64,000 bases of DNA from Tetrahymena elliotti 4EA (Eukaryota > Ciliophora > Oligohymenophorea > Hymenostomatida > Tetrahymenidae). Below the pieces are notes generated by a model that searched no databases, was not told the origin of the DNA, and saw only the letters and a program-made list of their open reading frames with translations. The stretch's first letter is position 1. The number at the start of each line of letters is the position of its first letter. Shown piece after piece: positions 37,372-49,363 of the stretch. The DNA lies in assembly GCA_000231825.2 (NCBI GenBank), contig AFXF02001822.1:62001-126000 (forward strand), read 5' to 3'. The translations under genes were made by a program, and so were the position numbers.

Positions 37372-38353
37372 AATTAATTTTTCCTAGTCTTTCTAATCCT
37401 ATATTGTTTTAGAAGTAAATTAATCCATTTGAATATAAACCTAAGCTTATTTAAGTAAATATATACTCCCTTAACTCACTATCTCACTCACTAAACTCAT
37501 AAAACAAATTGTTAATTTAACTTTTGCAATTCTAATTTCAATTTTACAATAATAAAATTAATATAAAAAATACTCTCTATAATTACATACTGTTTTATAA
37601 TTTGTATCACTACACTTAAAAATTGATGATCAATTCATTTTAAAAAAACTGAAATTTCTTGTGAAAAAATAAATCAGCTCATATTTATGTCAATTTTATT
37701 TTTTCTTCATAATTCAACAAAAAATGCATGTAAAACTTAAATTTCTAAAAAATATGAATATGAAATTCGTTTCTATCATTTTAGCAAATGGGAAACCCAA
37801 ATTAGTAAAATAAAAATAATACAAATTCCTTAAATAATTAATTTAAACTTTAAAATATTTTCATAAATCTCCTTCCTTCATCAATAATAATATAATATCA
37901 AAATTACTTTAATGGATAAAATGTGAGTAATTAATTTAGAATATTCATAAATTCAAAATTAGATAGTTATTCAATATATCAAAGGTCTATAATTTAAACA
38001 ATTTAAATATAATATTTAGACATATTAGATGTAATATTTTCGAATTTCTGACAATTCATTTTTATTGTTTTTAAATTTAATATTTTTTTGAAATAAATTA
38101 TTTTATTATTATTTATCATTTTTATCAGACTTTTATCTAAAGCTTTATTGAAGTAACATAATTATTAACTAGAAAACTACCAATAATATTTCAGTTTGTA
38201 AAATTCAAAAAATTGCGCCAACATTAATATTGCACAAAAATATTTGTAGGATTGAAATTTAATAATAATATATCTTGTGGATCTTAAAATTTGATTAAAT
38301 TCGCAAACATTAAAATCTAATTTAGTAAATATTTCAATATTAAAACTATCAAA
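37372..38353. other. AT-rich intergenic region
   Basis: About 980 bp between co-oriented genes; no gene or RNA recognised. Confidence 0.65.
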
Positions 38354-40560
38354 ATGGACGTTGAGCCAAGCTAGCCTTTAGAACTAGAGTTCGTTGATGA
38401 AGGACAATAAGATGATCTTTTTAAGAAAGAAAATAAAAACGTTTTAAATACTTCTGCTAATAAATCAGTTTCTAAAGCGGAGTTGTTGAATTTCATATCA
38501 AGTAAAAATAATACAACAAAGAAATCAACATAAAAAGATATGATAAATGAAGAATTAGATATTTAAGGAGAAGAATAAAGAAAAAGCTAAAGTGTTTAAG
38601 ATTTAGAGATTGAATTAGAAATTGAAAATGATATTTTTGAAGGATCTAATTAATAAAATACCAAATAGGTTAATTAGTAAATAGAAAATACTATTGAAGA
38701 ATCCAATTCTGATAATTTAGGAAATAAGATCTAAAAACTAGATTTGAAAGGAGGTGAATTATAAAAATAAAAGAAAAAGCAAAGAACAGATGGATATTAA
38801 GTCTATGAGACTTTTACATGCATGTTAAATTTAACTGATATATCTTATGGTGAAAAAGGTCACAATAAGTTCTATTAGATTGAAGTATTGCACAAAGGTT
38901 ATTCTGTTTTTACTTTGTATACAAAATGGGGAAGAGTAGGTGCATAAAATCCTTAGGAAAGCTATAAGAGAATGGATAACAAGTATGATGCAATCTTAGG
39001 TTTTAAAAAGAAATTTTATGATAAAACACATAATGATTGGACTGGAATATATTCTGATTTTAAACCTCAACCAGGCAAGTACACATGGATTCAAGTAGAT
39101 GTATCATCAAGTTCTAAGAATTCAGTTAATGAAGATATAGACAGAATAAATAAAAGAAATGCAGAATTAAAAAAAAGAATGAATTAAAATCCAAGTAAAT
39201 TAGAGACTTCAATTAAAGACTTAATGTTATTAATATGGGATTTCAACAGAATAAATAAAACATTAAAAGAATTAAATTTTGATACAGAAAAGAATCCTCT
39301 AGGTCGTTTAACTTTTGATCAAATATAAAAAGGGTAATTAATCTTATTTAAAAAATGAGCAATCAAATTTATATCTTTTATTCTATCACATTTAGTTATA
39401 AAATCTTAACAGAAATATAAAATGCTTTGCTACAAGGTTCAAGAACTTCAATTATTATTGAGTTAACAAACTAATTTTATACAAATATACCTCAAAACTA
39501 TGGTATGAAAGCTCTACCTATGATTGATCATATGACTAAGGTCAAAGAAAAATTACATTTGTTAGATGTCCTTAAAGAAATAGACATTACCAATAGGTAT
39601 ATGAACTAGGCCTTTTAAGCACAGGTAATTTCTAATTAGATAAATAAAACTTATTGAGAATATTTTTTATTGATAAAATTAAATAGGGATCTGAAAGCAT
39701 TAACCCTCTTGATACATTTTATAGCATGCTTAAATGTAATATAAATAAAATTGAATAGTAAACATAGACTTATCAGGTAATATAGAAAATGGTAGAAAAT
39801 ACCCATGGGCCAACTCATGAAAAATTCAAATTAAAAATAGTAGAAATTTATGAGTTGAATAGAAATTAAGAAAACCAAAGATACTTCCCCTTCAAATAGC
39901 TTCCAAATTAAAGTAAATGATGAATTTAGTATTAAAATAATTAAAATTATATTTATTTAAAAATAGCTTTGTTATGGCATGGGTCTAGAATTTCTAATTT
40001 TGTAGGTATTTTAAGTGAAGGATTAAGAATAGCTCCTCCAGAAGCACCTATGACAGGTTATATGTTTGGAAAAGGTATTTATATGGCTGATGTTGTTTCT
40101 AAGGCAGCAGGTTATTGCCATGCAAAATTAGATTCTCCTGAAGGATTGCTCGTTTTATGTGAAACAGCATTAGGATAGATATATGAAACTAATAAAGCTA
40201 AATCTTTTAAAAAACCTCCTTAGTATTACCATAGTGTAAATTCTTTAGTTTTAATCATGAATATAAAAATTATTAAATATTTATAATTTATAATAGGTAA
40301 AAGGTGTTGGTAAATATAAAACACAAACAGAAGGTATTTTAAAACTAGGCAATGTTCAGTGTTTTACAGGTATTTTATATTTTTTTTATTAAGAAATTTT
40401 GTATTTTTAAGTGAAAATGTATATATTAGGAAAAGTTGTTGAAAGTGATGAAAATGGAGATGGTTAACCTAAAGATTTAGCATACAATGAATACATTGTT
40501 TATGATACATCATAAGTGAAAATGAAATATTTAATACGTGTTAATTTTGAATTTTTGTGA
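38354..40560 (+). CDS. Poly(ADP-ribose) polymerase, WGR plus catalytic domain (PARP1/2/3 group)
   Basis: Six exons (38354-39333, 39396-39624, 39687-39912, 39967-40235, 40297-40369, 40430-40560; introns 62, 62, 54, 61 and 60 nt) give 635 residues. Residues 1-145 are acidic and disordered. A WGR domain (about 150-260) contains [12 protein letters not shown] with W192. The alpha-helical regulatory domain (about 280-450) has [18 protein letters not shown] and NNY-like helices. The ADP-ribosyl transferase fold ends the protein with the full H-Y-E triad: H483 in LLWHGSR, Y517 in [17 protein letters not shown], and E613 in YNEYIVYD. It should therefore make poly(ADP-ribose) from NAD+ on DNA breaks, as DNA-dependent PARPs do through WGR. 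No zinc fingers or BRCT domain are visible, so it resembles PARP2/PARP3 more than PARP1. Confidence 0.94.
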
Positions 40561-40913
40561 TTTTTTATTGTTACTTTTTGAAAGAAATTTTATTTTTTCA
40601 AAGAAAATAAAAAAAATCATTTTTATTTTACGATAAATGAAATGATAAAAAGCAAAAAAAACAAAATAATTTTTGAAATTTTATTTTCAATTTTTATGAG
40701 TTTATTATTTTGATTAAATTACTAAATGATTGATTCCTTGATAGATTGACACATAGTGAAAATTTTTAAATATAAACAAAAATTTTAGTTATTAGCTCCT
40801 TATTAATAATCTAATTGAATCTAATAATTTGAAGAAATTAATCTTTAATAGAAAAATATTTAATTAAATATATACATAAACTAAATTAGAAATAAAGCGT
40901 TTTAGTAGTATAA
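40561..40913. other. Short intergenic region
   Basis: About 350 bp between PARP and EMC4 genes; A/T-rich, nothing recognised. Confidence 0.65.
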
Positions 40914-41788
40914 ATGTCAAATTGGAATTTTGATTTAGGAAAGTAATCCAATAAGGACCTCCCTGAGCCTTTTGGTTACTGTAAAAAGTTTGAGGTAATC
41001 AAAAATGATTTCATTTTGCATCATAAAATTTAGCTTTGATTACCATATTGATAAATAAAAATCGATTAATTAGATTCATCATTTTAAAATATAATATCTA
41101 ACATAATATAAATGCTTAAATTTAAATTAAATAGATTGAATCGTCGACAGCTCAACAAAAGAATAAAAAATAAATCATGGAGAAGGTAAATATTAAACTA
41201 AAATACATTTATTTTAGTAAAATTAATTTCTTTCATTTTTTTATCTTAGAAATTATGGGATGTAGCTACAGGTGCTAAAGCTCAAATTTTGCAAGTTGTT
41301 TTTATGAATTTTATGATGGGAAATTCATTGAATATCTTTATGATGTTCTTCATCTTCTAATCCGTTTACTCTCCAATCAAGAGTATTATGGGTGTTCATG
41401 AAGGTAATAAATATATCAATTATAAATAATTATTTTAAATCTAATATTAGGAATATGTATCTATAAATTACTTTAAAAAATAAAAAAACTAGATAAAACT
41501 CAAATTAACAAACAAATGTTTTAATATAAAAATAGTTTTTATGAACTATGAAGGTTAGGGAATTAATTTATTATAATACAAGCTTATATATGCTGGTATC
41601 TAACTTATTTTGGTTTCAATTGGTATGTACAAAATCTATACACTTGGTCTTTTACCCCTTTCAGCTGCAGATTGGATTGATATAGTACCTCTTCACTAAG
41701 TAACATTTTATTCATTTAAATAAATCAATTAAATTAACACAAATTAAAAAAATAGCAACAAGATTAGGTATTTTCATTGGCAGGTTGA
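40914..41788 (+). CDS. EMC4: ER membrane protein complex subunit 4
   Basis: Five exons (40914-40994, 41135-41185, 41250-41403, 41536-41699, 41756-41788; introns 140, 64, 132 and 56 nt) give 160 residues. The match to EMC4/TMEM85 is seen along the chain: KKLWDVATGAKAQILQVVF (family pattern K-AWD-A-GP-K), MNFMMGNSLNIFMMFFIF for the first membrane helix (family MYMSGNSISIFPI), YSPIKSIM, QYKLIYAGIQLILVSIGMYK for the second, and TLGLLPLSAADWI (family MGLLPT-SDWL). The last short exon gives QQDQVFSLAG, comparable to the family's ending. EMC inserts tail-anchored and multipass proteins into the ER membrane. The joined frame is a multiple of three and slightly shorter than animal EMC4. Confidence 0.92.
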
Positions 41789-42175
41789 TATACAAAAAAG
41801 GAAATTAATATTTAAATTATCGTAATAATATTTTTATTTTTGTTAAAATATTTGATTTGTTTTTGGTAAAGCTAAGAACAGTAAACAATTTATGTAAAGT
41901 GTAAATCTTGTTTTGATTGAATGCATATTTTTAAATTAAAAATGTTTAAATAAAAAAATGTTTTCAAATAATTTAAACAATGAATGAAAAGATACATTAA
42001 TAGATTAAAAGAATATTCTTTTTGAAGAAATTTTTTATTTTGTAATCAAATTTATTAAATTTGTTTATTCAATATAACGAAATTGAATCAAAAAATAATT
42101 AATTGCAATTAAAATATTCTTAAATTTTATACATTTCTTTGGCAAGTAATTATCTCAGTTAAAATATCAAGTTAG
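41789..42175. other. Short intergenic region
   Basis: About 390 bp between co-oriented genes; A/T-rich, nothing recognised. Confidence 0.65.
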
Positions 42176-43042
42176 ATGAATAAGAGAGAAGCAAAAATAT
42201 TTGATATAGCTAAGAGATTCAGAAACCTTAAATATAAGCTTAGCAACTTTTATGAATATCAGTTGAAGATTAATTATAAGCATATTTTGATTGTAGGAGA
42301 TACTAATACATTATTAGGTAATTAATAAAATAATAATTATTGATTGTTTCTACTTATTTTTGGGAGCTTATATTTACTCATTCTTTTATGTAAAACAGGT
42401 TAAGAAGTGATTAATAGGTTTAAAGAAACTTGGTAGATTGCAAATATTGATTCTAAGATTAATGAATAATGCAACTTTAATTTATAAATCTAGTTTAATG
42501 ATATTAACAGACCTCCATTAAGTAAAGAATAGATTGAATAGTTGGAAGAAAAATTGTAAGCCTTTTCTAGACACTACGAATGCGTTTTGTTTCTTCCTCA
42601 CCAATAAAACATCAAAAATGATATTAAAAATGAATCTATTTTCTAAGAATATGAATCAGAAAGAGCTTCAAATGTAGAACCTGCAATTTTAGCCTCTTAT
42701 TTAGCTACCAAATATTTAACTAATAACGGGACTTTATTATTCTTAGGAGATTATTAAAGTTTTTCAAATCCTAATTATGAAAAAATTACTTATGGCTTAG
42801 CATAAAATTAAATAAGTTTATTAAACCTTTCCCTTGGTGATAGAGAACTTATAAGTGTAGATTCATTTAGTTTAAGCCTCTTATAAAATGAAAAATAAGA
42901 AGACTAAGAATAGTATGAAAAAGAAACTAAGTAAATTGCTAATTATATAAAAAAATGGGCAGATGGTATTTCTAGACCCATAAGTGGAACTTATGTTAAA
43001 TTTAATAATAAAAATGGAATTGTTTATCCTGAATTATTATGA
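42176..43042 (+). CDS. Dihydropteridine-reductase-like SDR with substituted catalytic Lys
   Basis: Two exons (42176-42317, 42399-43042; intron 81 nt) give 261 residues. Collinear matches to quinonoid dihydropteridine reductase (QDPR) include WQIANIDSKINEQ (QDPR W-VASID---NE), ASYLATKYLTNNGTLLFLGD (SHLATKHLKEGGLLTLAG), ITYGLAQNQISLL (IGYGMAKGAVHQL), and the end KWADGISRPISGTYVKF followed by GIVYPELL (RP-SGS-----TEL-P). However, the catalytic Y-x3-K is Y179-G-L-A-Q183, with the Lys replaced by Gln (codon TAA), and the glycine-rich NADH loop is VGDTNTLLG rather than GGRGALG. The Tyr is kept. Such changes usually weaken or abolish reductase activity, so it may be a diverged paralog with another role. 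A 28-codon charged N-terminal helix precedes the fold. Confidence 0.82.
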
Positions 43043-44035
43043 GAAATTAATTGTTTTGCTCATTTTATTTGTAAAAAGTATCATCTCCTAATTTAAATTT
43101 TTTGTTTATTTCTGTAAACAAAGAAATAATACTACAAATTTATTACAAAATATTATTAAATCATCATTTCAACATTTAATTAATTAAAATTTAATTCAAC
43201 GATCATTTTAATTTATTTTTATCTATTTAAATTAAATTTCGAAAAGAAATAATTTTTAAAAAATAGATTATTAACAAAAAATTTTTGCAATAAGTTGAGT
43301 ATTTCTTTCCATGTTAGAAAAATATTCTTATTTTTTCTATGTTTATTAAAAAAATAATTCTTTATTTTATTACTTAATTTTTACTCATCCATCAGTAATG
43401 TAAAGTAATGTAAGTACATTTTTTTTAGTTTTTTAGATAGTTTTTTAAAAATAAAAATATTAAATATTTATTAAATTTTTGATGCTTGACAATTTAATTT
43501 AAGCATAAAAAATAAAGGAAGGTTAGTTGTATTAAAAATATGCATTTATAAAATAGAAATAGAAAAATTGTTTTGAATTTAAAACAAATTATCTTTTTTC
43601 AAAAATTTAAGTTTCTTTTTGAATAAATTCTTAAAATATTATTGAAAACAAACATTAATAATCTGATTTTGAAAGTTATGAGGAGTAAAGTATTGTCCTT
43701 GTTTTTTATAAAATGGAGAATAATTATTTTTAGTGTGAAAACTTTTACTTAGTGAATAGTTGTTATATTTTAAGGTTATTTGATTTAATCACTTAATCAA
43801 CTTTTTAGAGGAGAATACTGTGTAATTTCTTTTTTTGAGCATTTTTTATGTAAGCATTTGATTTATTAAGATTAAAATTTTAAATATTAAAATAACTGGG
43901 AATTTAAGTAAGATATTTTATTACTAATAAAAAATTTTTATATTTGTTGAATAAATATCATCAAAAATAATTTGTTAATTATTCATAAACAATCATTAAT
44001 TAAATAAATCCAATTAAATCAAACAATTAAAAGTA
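43043..44035. other. AT-rich intergenic region
   Basis: About 1 kb between co-oriented genes; no feature recognised. Confidence 0.65.
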
Positions 44036-45214
44036 ATGAGCGACCTTGAATTTTTTAAAAGATATGAAAATGATCAAAGAGATCAAAAAACCATTCTTCA
44101 GCAATCTTAAGCTGTAACCTACTTGGCAGATAGAAATTTGAAAGCATTTGAACCTTACATAAAACAACAAATAAGTAAAATAAATCTCAATAAGCTTTCT
44201 GATAAGTAAAAGAAAAAGTTAGAAATTAAGAGAGTAGAATTCGAAGATGGAAGGTTTATAGATTATAGAGAAAATGATAATTAAGGATAAGGATATGAAT
44301 TACCTAATAAAGTTATAATATTTATTGCTGGAGTTCCAGGGGGAATTAACTATTTCAATAAAATTGAAAAGTCTATTGGAAATAACTTTTGTAGAGTTAT
44401 AAATCTCTACCTCCCTGGCTTTGATAGAAAAGATGAAAGAAGAGGAAGATATCAAGGAAAATTAGATTAACTTATACAATTAATTGATGACTTCATGGCA
44501 AAAATTAATGTAGAAAAAGCTATATTTGCTATGCATTCTTTTGGTGCTTTATCTGTAAAAAGTTTTGCTTATGAAAAACCTCATAGAGTAGAAGCTCTAA
44601 TTTAAATGGCATCAATTCCAATGACCAAATGGTAAGGCTACAAGTTATATGAATAGATTGAATAGTAAGTTTACTAATTAGACTATCAGAAAATTAATTT
44701 TGATTAACTGTAAAATGATGAACTGAGAAGCGGATTAGTCAAAACAATTACTGCTTTTTAGAAACAAATTTTAGAATTACCAAAAGAAAAGTAAAAATAG
44801 CTTTCAGTTTTAATTACGCTATCTGAATATGACGTAATTAGCATGCTCAAGCTTAGAATAAGTTTACCAGGTAAATTGAATGAAGTACTTCATAGAATAA
44901 GATTAATAAATAAAAAAATACCAAGAATGATAGCTTATACTCCCAAAGATGATTTAATTTTTCCAACTTTAATTGAAGAAGAAATTTATGAATTTATTGC
45001 TGGAGAAAAAGCCATCAAGTATTAAATTGTAGAATAGGTTAATGAAATACCAAAGTTAGACACTGAAAATTTTTGTTCTAATTACATTTTTAAATTTGAT
45101 GATGCTTCTCATATGTTACATAGAGATAAAGGATTAGAGCTTGGCATTCTTATCAAGCATTTTATAAAATAATTAGACAAAACATAAATTTTAAACAATT
45201 AACCTAAAATTTGA
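44036..45214 (+). CDS. Alpha/beta hydrolase, LDAH-like paralog 1
   Basis: A single exon gives 392 residues. It belongs with the genes at 57613 and 59352 to one paralog family: all three share KVIIFIAGVPGGINYF-type oxyanion strand, LYLPGFDRKDERRGRYQG, the nucleophile elbow and the C-terminal His block. Here the nucleophile is S168 in AMHSFGAL, the likely acid is D305 or D306 in YTPKDDLIF, and the likely base is H359 in DDASHMLH. The GVPG loop and Ser-His geometry recall LDAH/DUF2305 lipid-droplet hydrolases (PGNPG), but identity is low, and substrate unknown. No signal peptide or membrane helix, so cytosolic or lipid-droplet associated. The N-terminal 80 residues are helical and charged and are conserved among the three copies. 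Confidence 0.82.
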
Positions 45215-45798
45215 AAATCAACTTTCTGGAATTCTAAAATATTTTAAAAGCATGAATAACAAAACAAAATTTTTTATTGGAATTTTAAAAAATTAAAGAG
45301 GAAGTAATGAAAGTATTATTATTATTTTTTTTATTAATTTGCTTTTTATTAAACATAAGTCAGCAATTTTTCATTTATTTCAATTTATTTTTTTGTTTTT
45401 GTTTTATGAGGAAATTATTTTATTTACTTTTTTATTTTCACATATTTTTATTTAATCATAATTCAATTGTAAAATAAAAAATAAATATTCTTAATATTGA
45501 TAAATATTTGCATTTAGTAAAAAATTAAGTTTTGCATTTCTCTAATATTTAAATATTTTTTGAATTTTTATCAGATAAAAGGTTAGCCTCTTTAAATTTA
45601 TCTAAGTCAACAAATTACAAGATATAATTTAAAAATTAGACACACACATTAAATTTTTATCACTGGGTGTATGTATGTAATGAAATTTTTTTTATTATCA
45701 AATATTTAGAAGAGGTTTATATGGAATTATATTATGGTTAAAATTAAAATACAGTATAAATAAAAAAATAATAATTATTAAAAATAAACTTAATTTAC
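45215..45798. other. Convergent intergenic region
   Basis: About 580 bp of A/T-rich DNA between the end of the hydrolase gene and the end of the first tetraspanin-like gene. Nothing recognised. Confidence 0.65.
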
Positions 45799-46650
45799 TC
45801 AAATAGTAACAACTTAATTATTTACAAAATATAGCCCATCAAAACTTTTTTAGAAAACTTTTCCTTTTTTTTGTTTTGATAAAATAATTAAGCACAAAAT
45901 AATGTTTAAGATGAGAATAAAAGTGATAACAGAGAATCCGATAATAAAATCAATATTATTTTTGTTTACTAAATCAACTAGTTACTTTTTACAATCTTAA
46001 TTTGGTATGCCAGCATTTACATCACTAAAAACAAAGTAAGAGTTGATATTACAAATTCCACTACAACCTAAAATTTCTTCTGTCATTTACAACAAATCAC
46101 TATACCTTTATTAATTTGGAAGATCAAAATTATTAAAATCCTGGCAATCTTAAACTTTTTAAGCACTGCCTTTATTATCTTAATAATTTTTAATACCTCT
46201 TAAATCAGCTTCATAAGAGCTTCCTTAAAAATTGCATTAACAACTGTCTTAGCACAAAGTTTGATATGATAGTTAATTTAATTAATACAGCTCTTTAAAA
46301 ATATCCTTTTAAGTACAATCAGTATCATTTTCGTATTCTTTTATATGAACTTATACTATTATTCCAAGAATCAAGAAACCAACAGAAATCAACAAGAAGC
46401 TAAACATTCCAAAAGCATAGATTTTTATCATGCAGTTAGATTTTTTGGATATAGAAACTATTCCTAGAATAGCCCATAAAACCAATAGATTTCCAATAGT
46501 AATTGATATTATCATAATCAAACTAAATTTTTAAATTATAAGTGAATATTATTTGTAGATTACAGAAGAAAATGCAATCCAAACTATTCCAAGCAAAAAA
46601 ATTAAGATAGTGCTAAATTTTAATATTTTTTTTTAAGTTTCAAATTTCAT
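45799..46650 (-). CDS. Tetraspanin-like four-helix membrane protein, copy 1
   Basis: A single exon gives 283 residues. Helices lie at about 10-30, 45-68, 77-102 and 232-257, with a short first loop and a large Cys-rich loop between helices 3 and 4, the tetraspanin layout. The loop carries DCTQKDIF, LCQDSCQCNF, DCQDF, CSGICNINSYFVFSDVN and IPNQDC; this pattern recurs in all five copies. The classic CCG motif is replaced by CSG-C. The first residues MKFETQKKILKF form a short cytoplasmic tail. The C-terminal tail is about 27 residues. Expected in the plasma or another surface membrane as an organiser of protein microdomains, by analogy. This copy is separated from the other four by about 2.7 kb that contains a decayed transposon. 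Confidence 0.82.
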
Positions 46651-47539
46651 TTTTCGCGAAAAAATGTTTCAGGTACTTCTTTAAGTATTTTATTTTTAAA
46701 TAAATTTCTTGCAAGATTAATAAATTATATTCAAATTTTATCAAAAAAGTAAAGATGTTTTTATTAAATTTGAAATAGATTCTTCACTACTTAATTAACT
46801 TCTTTACAAATTAATTTCAGGTATCTATTTTAATTAATAAATCCTTGAAAATAATTGATAATAGATACAGTTGGTGTGCACCAAAATTTACATAAATTTA
46901 AACAATAATCAGAATTTAGTGGTAATATCTTTTTATAAAAAAAATACAAAATAATTTTTAATCCTTATTTTTTTATTTCAAAGACAAATTTATTTAATTT
47001 TAGAACAAATGAATAAGCTGAATGAGAAACAAAAAATAACTTTGAAGAAAAATTTTTCTGTGCTCCTGAAAAAATAATTGCTAACCAATTTAAAACAATT
47101 ATCAAAATTTTCTGATACTAATAATAATAAAATCATTATTATTTCATAAATTGTTATAAAAAATATGAATTTAATAAAAGAATATTTTTTTAATTTCTTT
47201 TAAAAATTTTTAAACTAAATAATAAAACAAAATTTTTTAAATATAAGATTAATTAGATAATTTGTAAGAGAGTGAGTTAATTTTGGATTCATTTGAAAGT
47301 AAAAAATAGTTTATTTTGTTGAGAATATATTTATAAATAAATTAAATATCACCAAACCAATCAAAATAGATTTGTTGAGGATTAATGGTAAATGTTGATC
47401 AATAATAATAATATTTACAAATAAATTAAATATAAAATATGCGGTTAACTCAATTTCTGAATTTCTGGACTTTTTTAAGAATGATAAATATATCAGAATA
47501 TTTTATAATTTTACTCACAGATATATAATTGAAAATAAC
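46651..47539. other. AT-rich intergenic region next to transposon relic
   Basis: About 890 bp upstream of tetraspanin-like copy 1. A/T-rich with no gene; the left end of the neighbouring transposon relic may extend into it but I cannot place it. Confidence 0.5.
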
Positions 47540-48480
47540 TCTTTCAGAACTACTTAATTCAGAGTTCAGAGAAGAACTATTACTCTATCGCTACATTTAA
47601 AAGAAATTAAATGACTTTTTTGACAAAATTTTAATTTGACTAGAATCTAACTAAAAGAAGAATTAGCTGCTAACCAAAGAATTTAGGTTTTAAATGAATA
47701 TGGAATTAAAACAGAATCAATATACAACTACTTAATAAAAATTAAGATTGAAATAAGTAGAGCATTTGTTTACAATAAAATAACAAAGTTATAAAAGGGT
47801 CAATCCTTAGCTAAAAAAGAATATGATAGAGAAAACGAAAAAATCGCAAATGAAATGGAATAGGAGATAGTTGAATACTTTGAAAAGGCAGATTTGAGTG
47901 CAGATTTTCCAAATTCACCTAAGGTAGTTAAGGAATAATTAAATCTACCTATAGATTATCATAAGTTTTGAAGGATTATTAAATTGTGTATGTTAGTTTG
48001 CAAATGTTCTTATTGATTTTGACTGGGAAAATACCTTATTTGCTGATCTTGACTCATTCATATCATAAATCAGTTTGGGATTTCAAAGATTCCAAAGTTG
48101 AACAAAAATAAACCTAAATTTCCTGCTAAAGTCAATGCCTGGGCAGCTATTTCAAAAATGGGAAAATACAGAATTCATCTATTTATTAATAATCTTAACA
48201 CTTAATATTATAGGAATATTTTTGAAACAATGATCTTACCAGATGCTAAGATTCTATTTGGTAAAAAAAGTGAATTTTAGTTTAGGATCATGATCCTAAA
48301 TATAAAGCAATGCTTGTAAGAGTTTCTATGCTAAAAACAGTATAAACGTATTTGATTCCAGACCTTCCTCAAGTCCTATCTTATTTAATGCTATTTATTG
48401 ATTTGCTACCAGATAAGTTAGAATAAGTGATAAATCAAAAAGGTTAACCTATAAAATATTGAATGAATATTTTAATCCTT
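47540..48480 (+). mobile_element. Decayed Tc1/mariner (IS630-Tc1) transposase relic
   Basis: Pieces of one transposase can be followed across frame changes and internal TGA codons. The N-terminal piece (47650-47967) is a helix-rich, HTH-like segment (ELAANQRIQVLNEYGIKTES), then TGA. The catalytic part follows: FADLDSF at the first Asp region, then after a shift KPKFPAKVNAWAAISKMGKYRIHLF with FINNLNTQYYRNIFETMILP, the Tc1 pattern vmVWGaIS-G---l-----N---Y---L---llP. After another shift comes QDHDPKYKAM, the Tc1 QDNDPKH motif carrying the second Asp. The third acidic region (family SPDLNPIE) is reduced to PSSSPILFNAI in another frame. At least three frame breaks mean it is dead. No clear terminal inverted repeats or TA duplication were located. 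Confidence 0.75.
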
Positions 48481-49363
48481 TAAATAGATTTGATATTTTT
48501 CAGCCTAAAAATTCAGTTTATGTACAGTTCATACTTAAATCAAGAATTTTATTCTAAGTAATTTATTAAATAATTAAATATTAACGATATCACTATTTAT
48601 ATATATATGTATAGTACCCTAGGGTACTGCCTATAAAGGCTAAAAGGCTACATACAGTTTTAACAAGGCCTAAAAAATAAAAATTTAACCTTGTCCTAAT
48701 TTTTACAAATAAAACAGCGGTCCTAAATAATACTATCCTGTCAAAATGTTGTCTGAAAATAAAAAATTTAAAAGGTTCAAACCAAATTTTAAGTATTTTT
48801 TTAGTAGAAATTCTTCTCTAAAGGAAGCTAAGAGTAACTGAAACATATTTAGCCTTAAATTGACCATTTTAAGTATGCAAATAATCCTATTTTCAATACA
48901 CATTAAATCAAAATACAATTTAAGTTTGCATTCTTTATAAAGTCAACTACATGTTTGTAGTAGAAAGAATCTTGGGATTTGTTTCCATATTTAATATAAT
49001 TTAATTGCCATAAATAAAGTTAGAATTTTTTAACAAAATTTTCTACTAGATTTTGGCAATCTTCATTTACTGATTTATTTTTTTTATCTCAGCTATTTAA
49101 ACATTGATTCATCAAAAAATTTGGTTTATAAATTTCATTTATTATCTTTCTTTATAATTTAAGACTAAATGATTTAATTTTAAACAAGAAGAATTTAATG
49201 TTTAAAATGTTTTAAAAATATTTTTAAAATTCAAAAAAGAAATAAACCAAATAGAAGATAAATCATATTAAAATATTTACAAAAACAAATAAATTCACAT
49301 GCAGAATTTATTTAATGTATACAAAATTTTTGTTTGATTTATATATATTAGTTTATTTTTAAT
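48481..49363. other. Region right of transposon relic
   Basis: About 880 bp with somewhat higher GC between 48605 and 48730, including a perfect 16-bp palindrome at 48613-48628 and the short inverted pair ACAAGG (48663-48668) / CCTTGT (48689-48694). Weakly coding-like minus-strand fragments at about 48740-49130 are broken by TGA and not recognised. The remainder is A/T-rich. Confidence 0.45.
48613..48628. repeat. Perfect 16-bp palindrome AGTACCCTAGGGTACT
   Basis: AGTACCCT is followed directly by its reverse complement AGGGTACT. It is 50 percent GC in very A/T-rich surroundings and lies about 130 bp right of the last recognisable transposase sequence. It could be part of the transposon end or a protein-binding site; the sequence alone does not decide. 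Confidence 0.8.

Noticed and set aside
42176..43042. Calling the SDR an active dihydropteridine reductase.
   Set aside because: The catalytic Lys is Gln and the glycine loop is altered.
48740..49130. Minus-strand coding-like pieces (for example NYIKYGNKSQDSFYYKHVVDF) beside the transposon relic.
   Set aside because: Broken by TGA, no start, no motif I recognise; could be another dead element but too weak to annotate.
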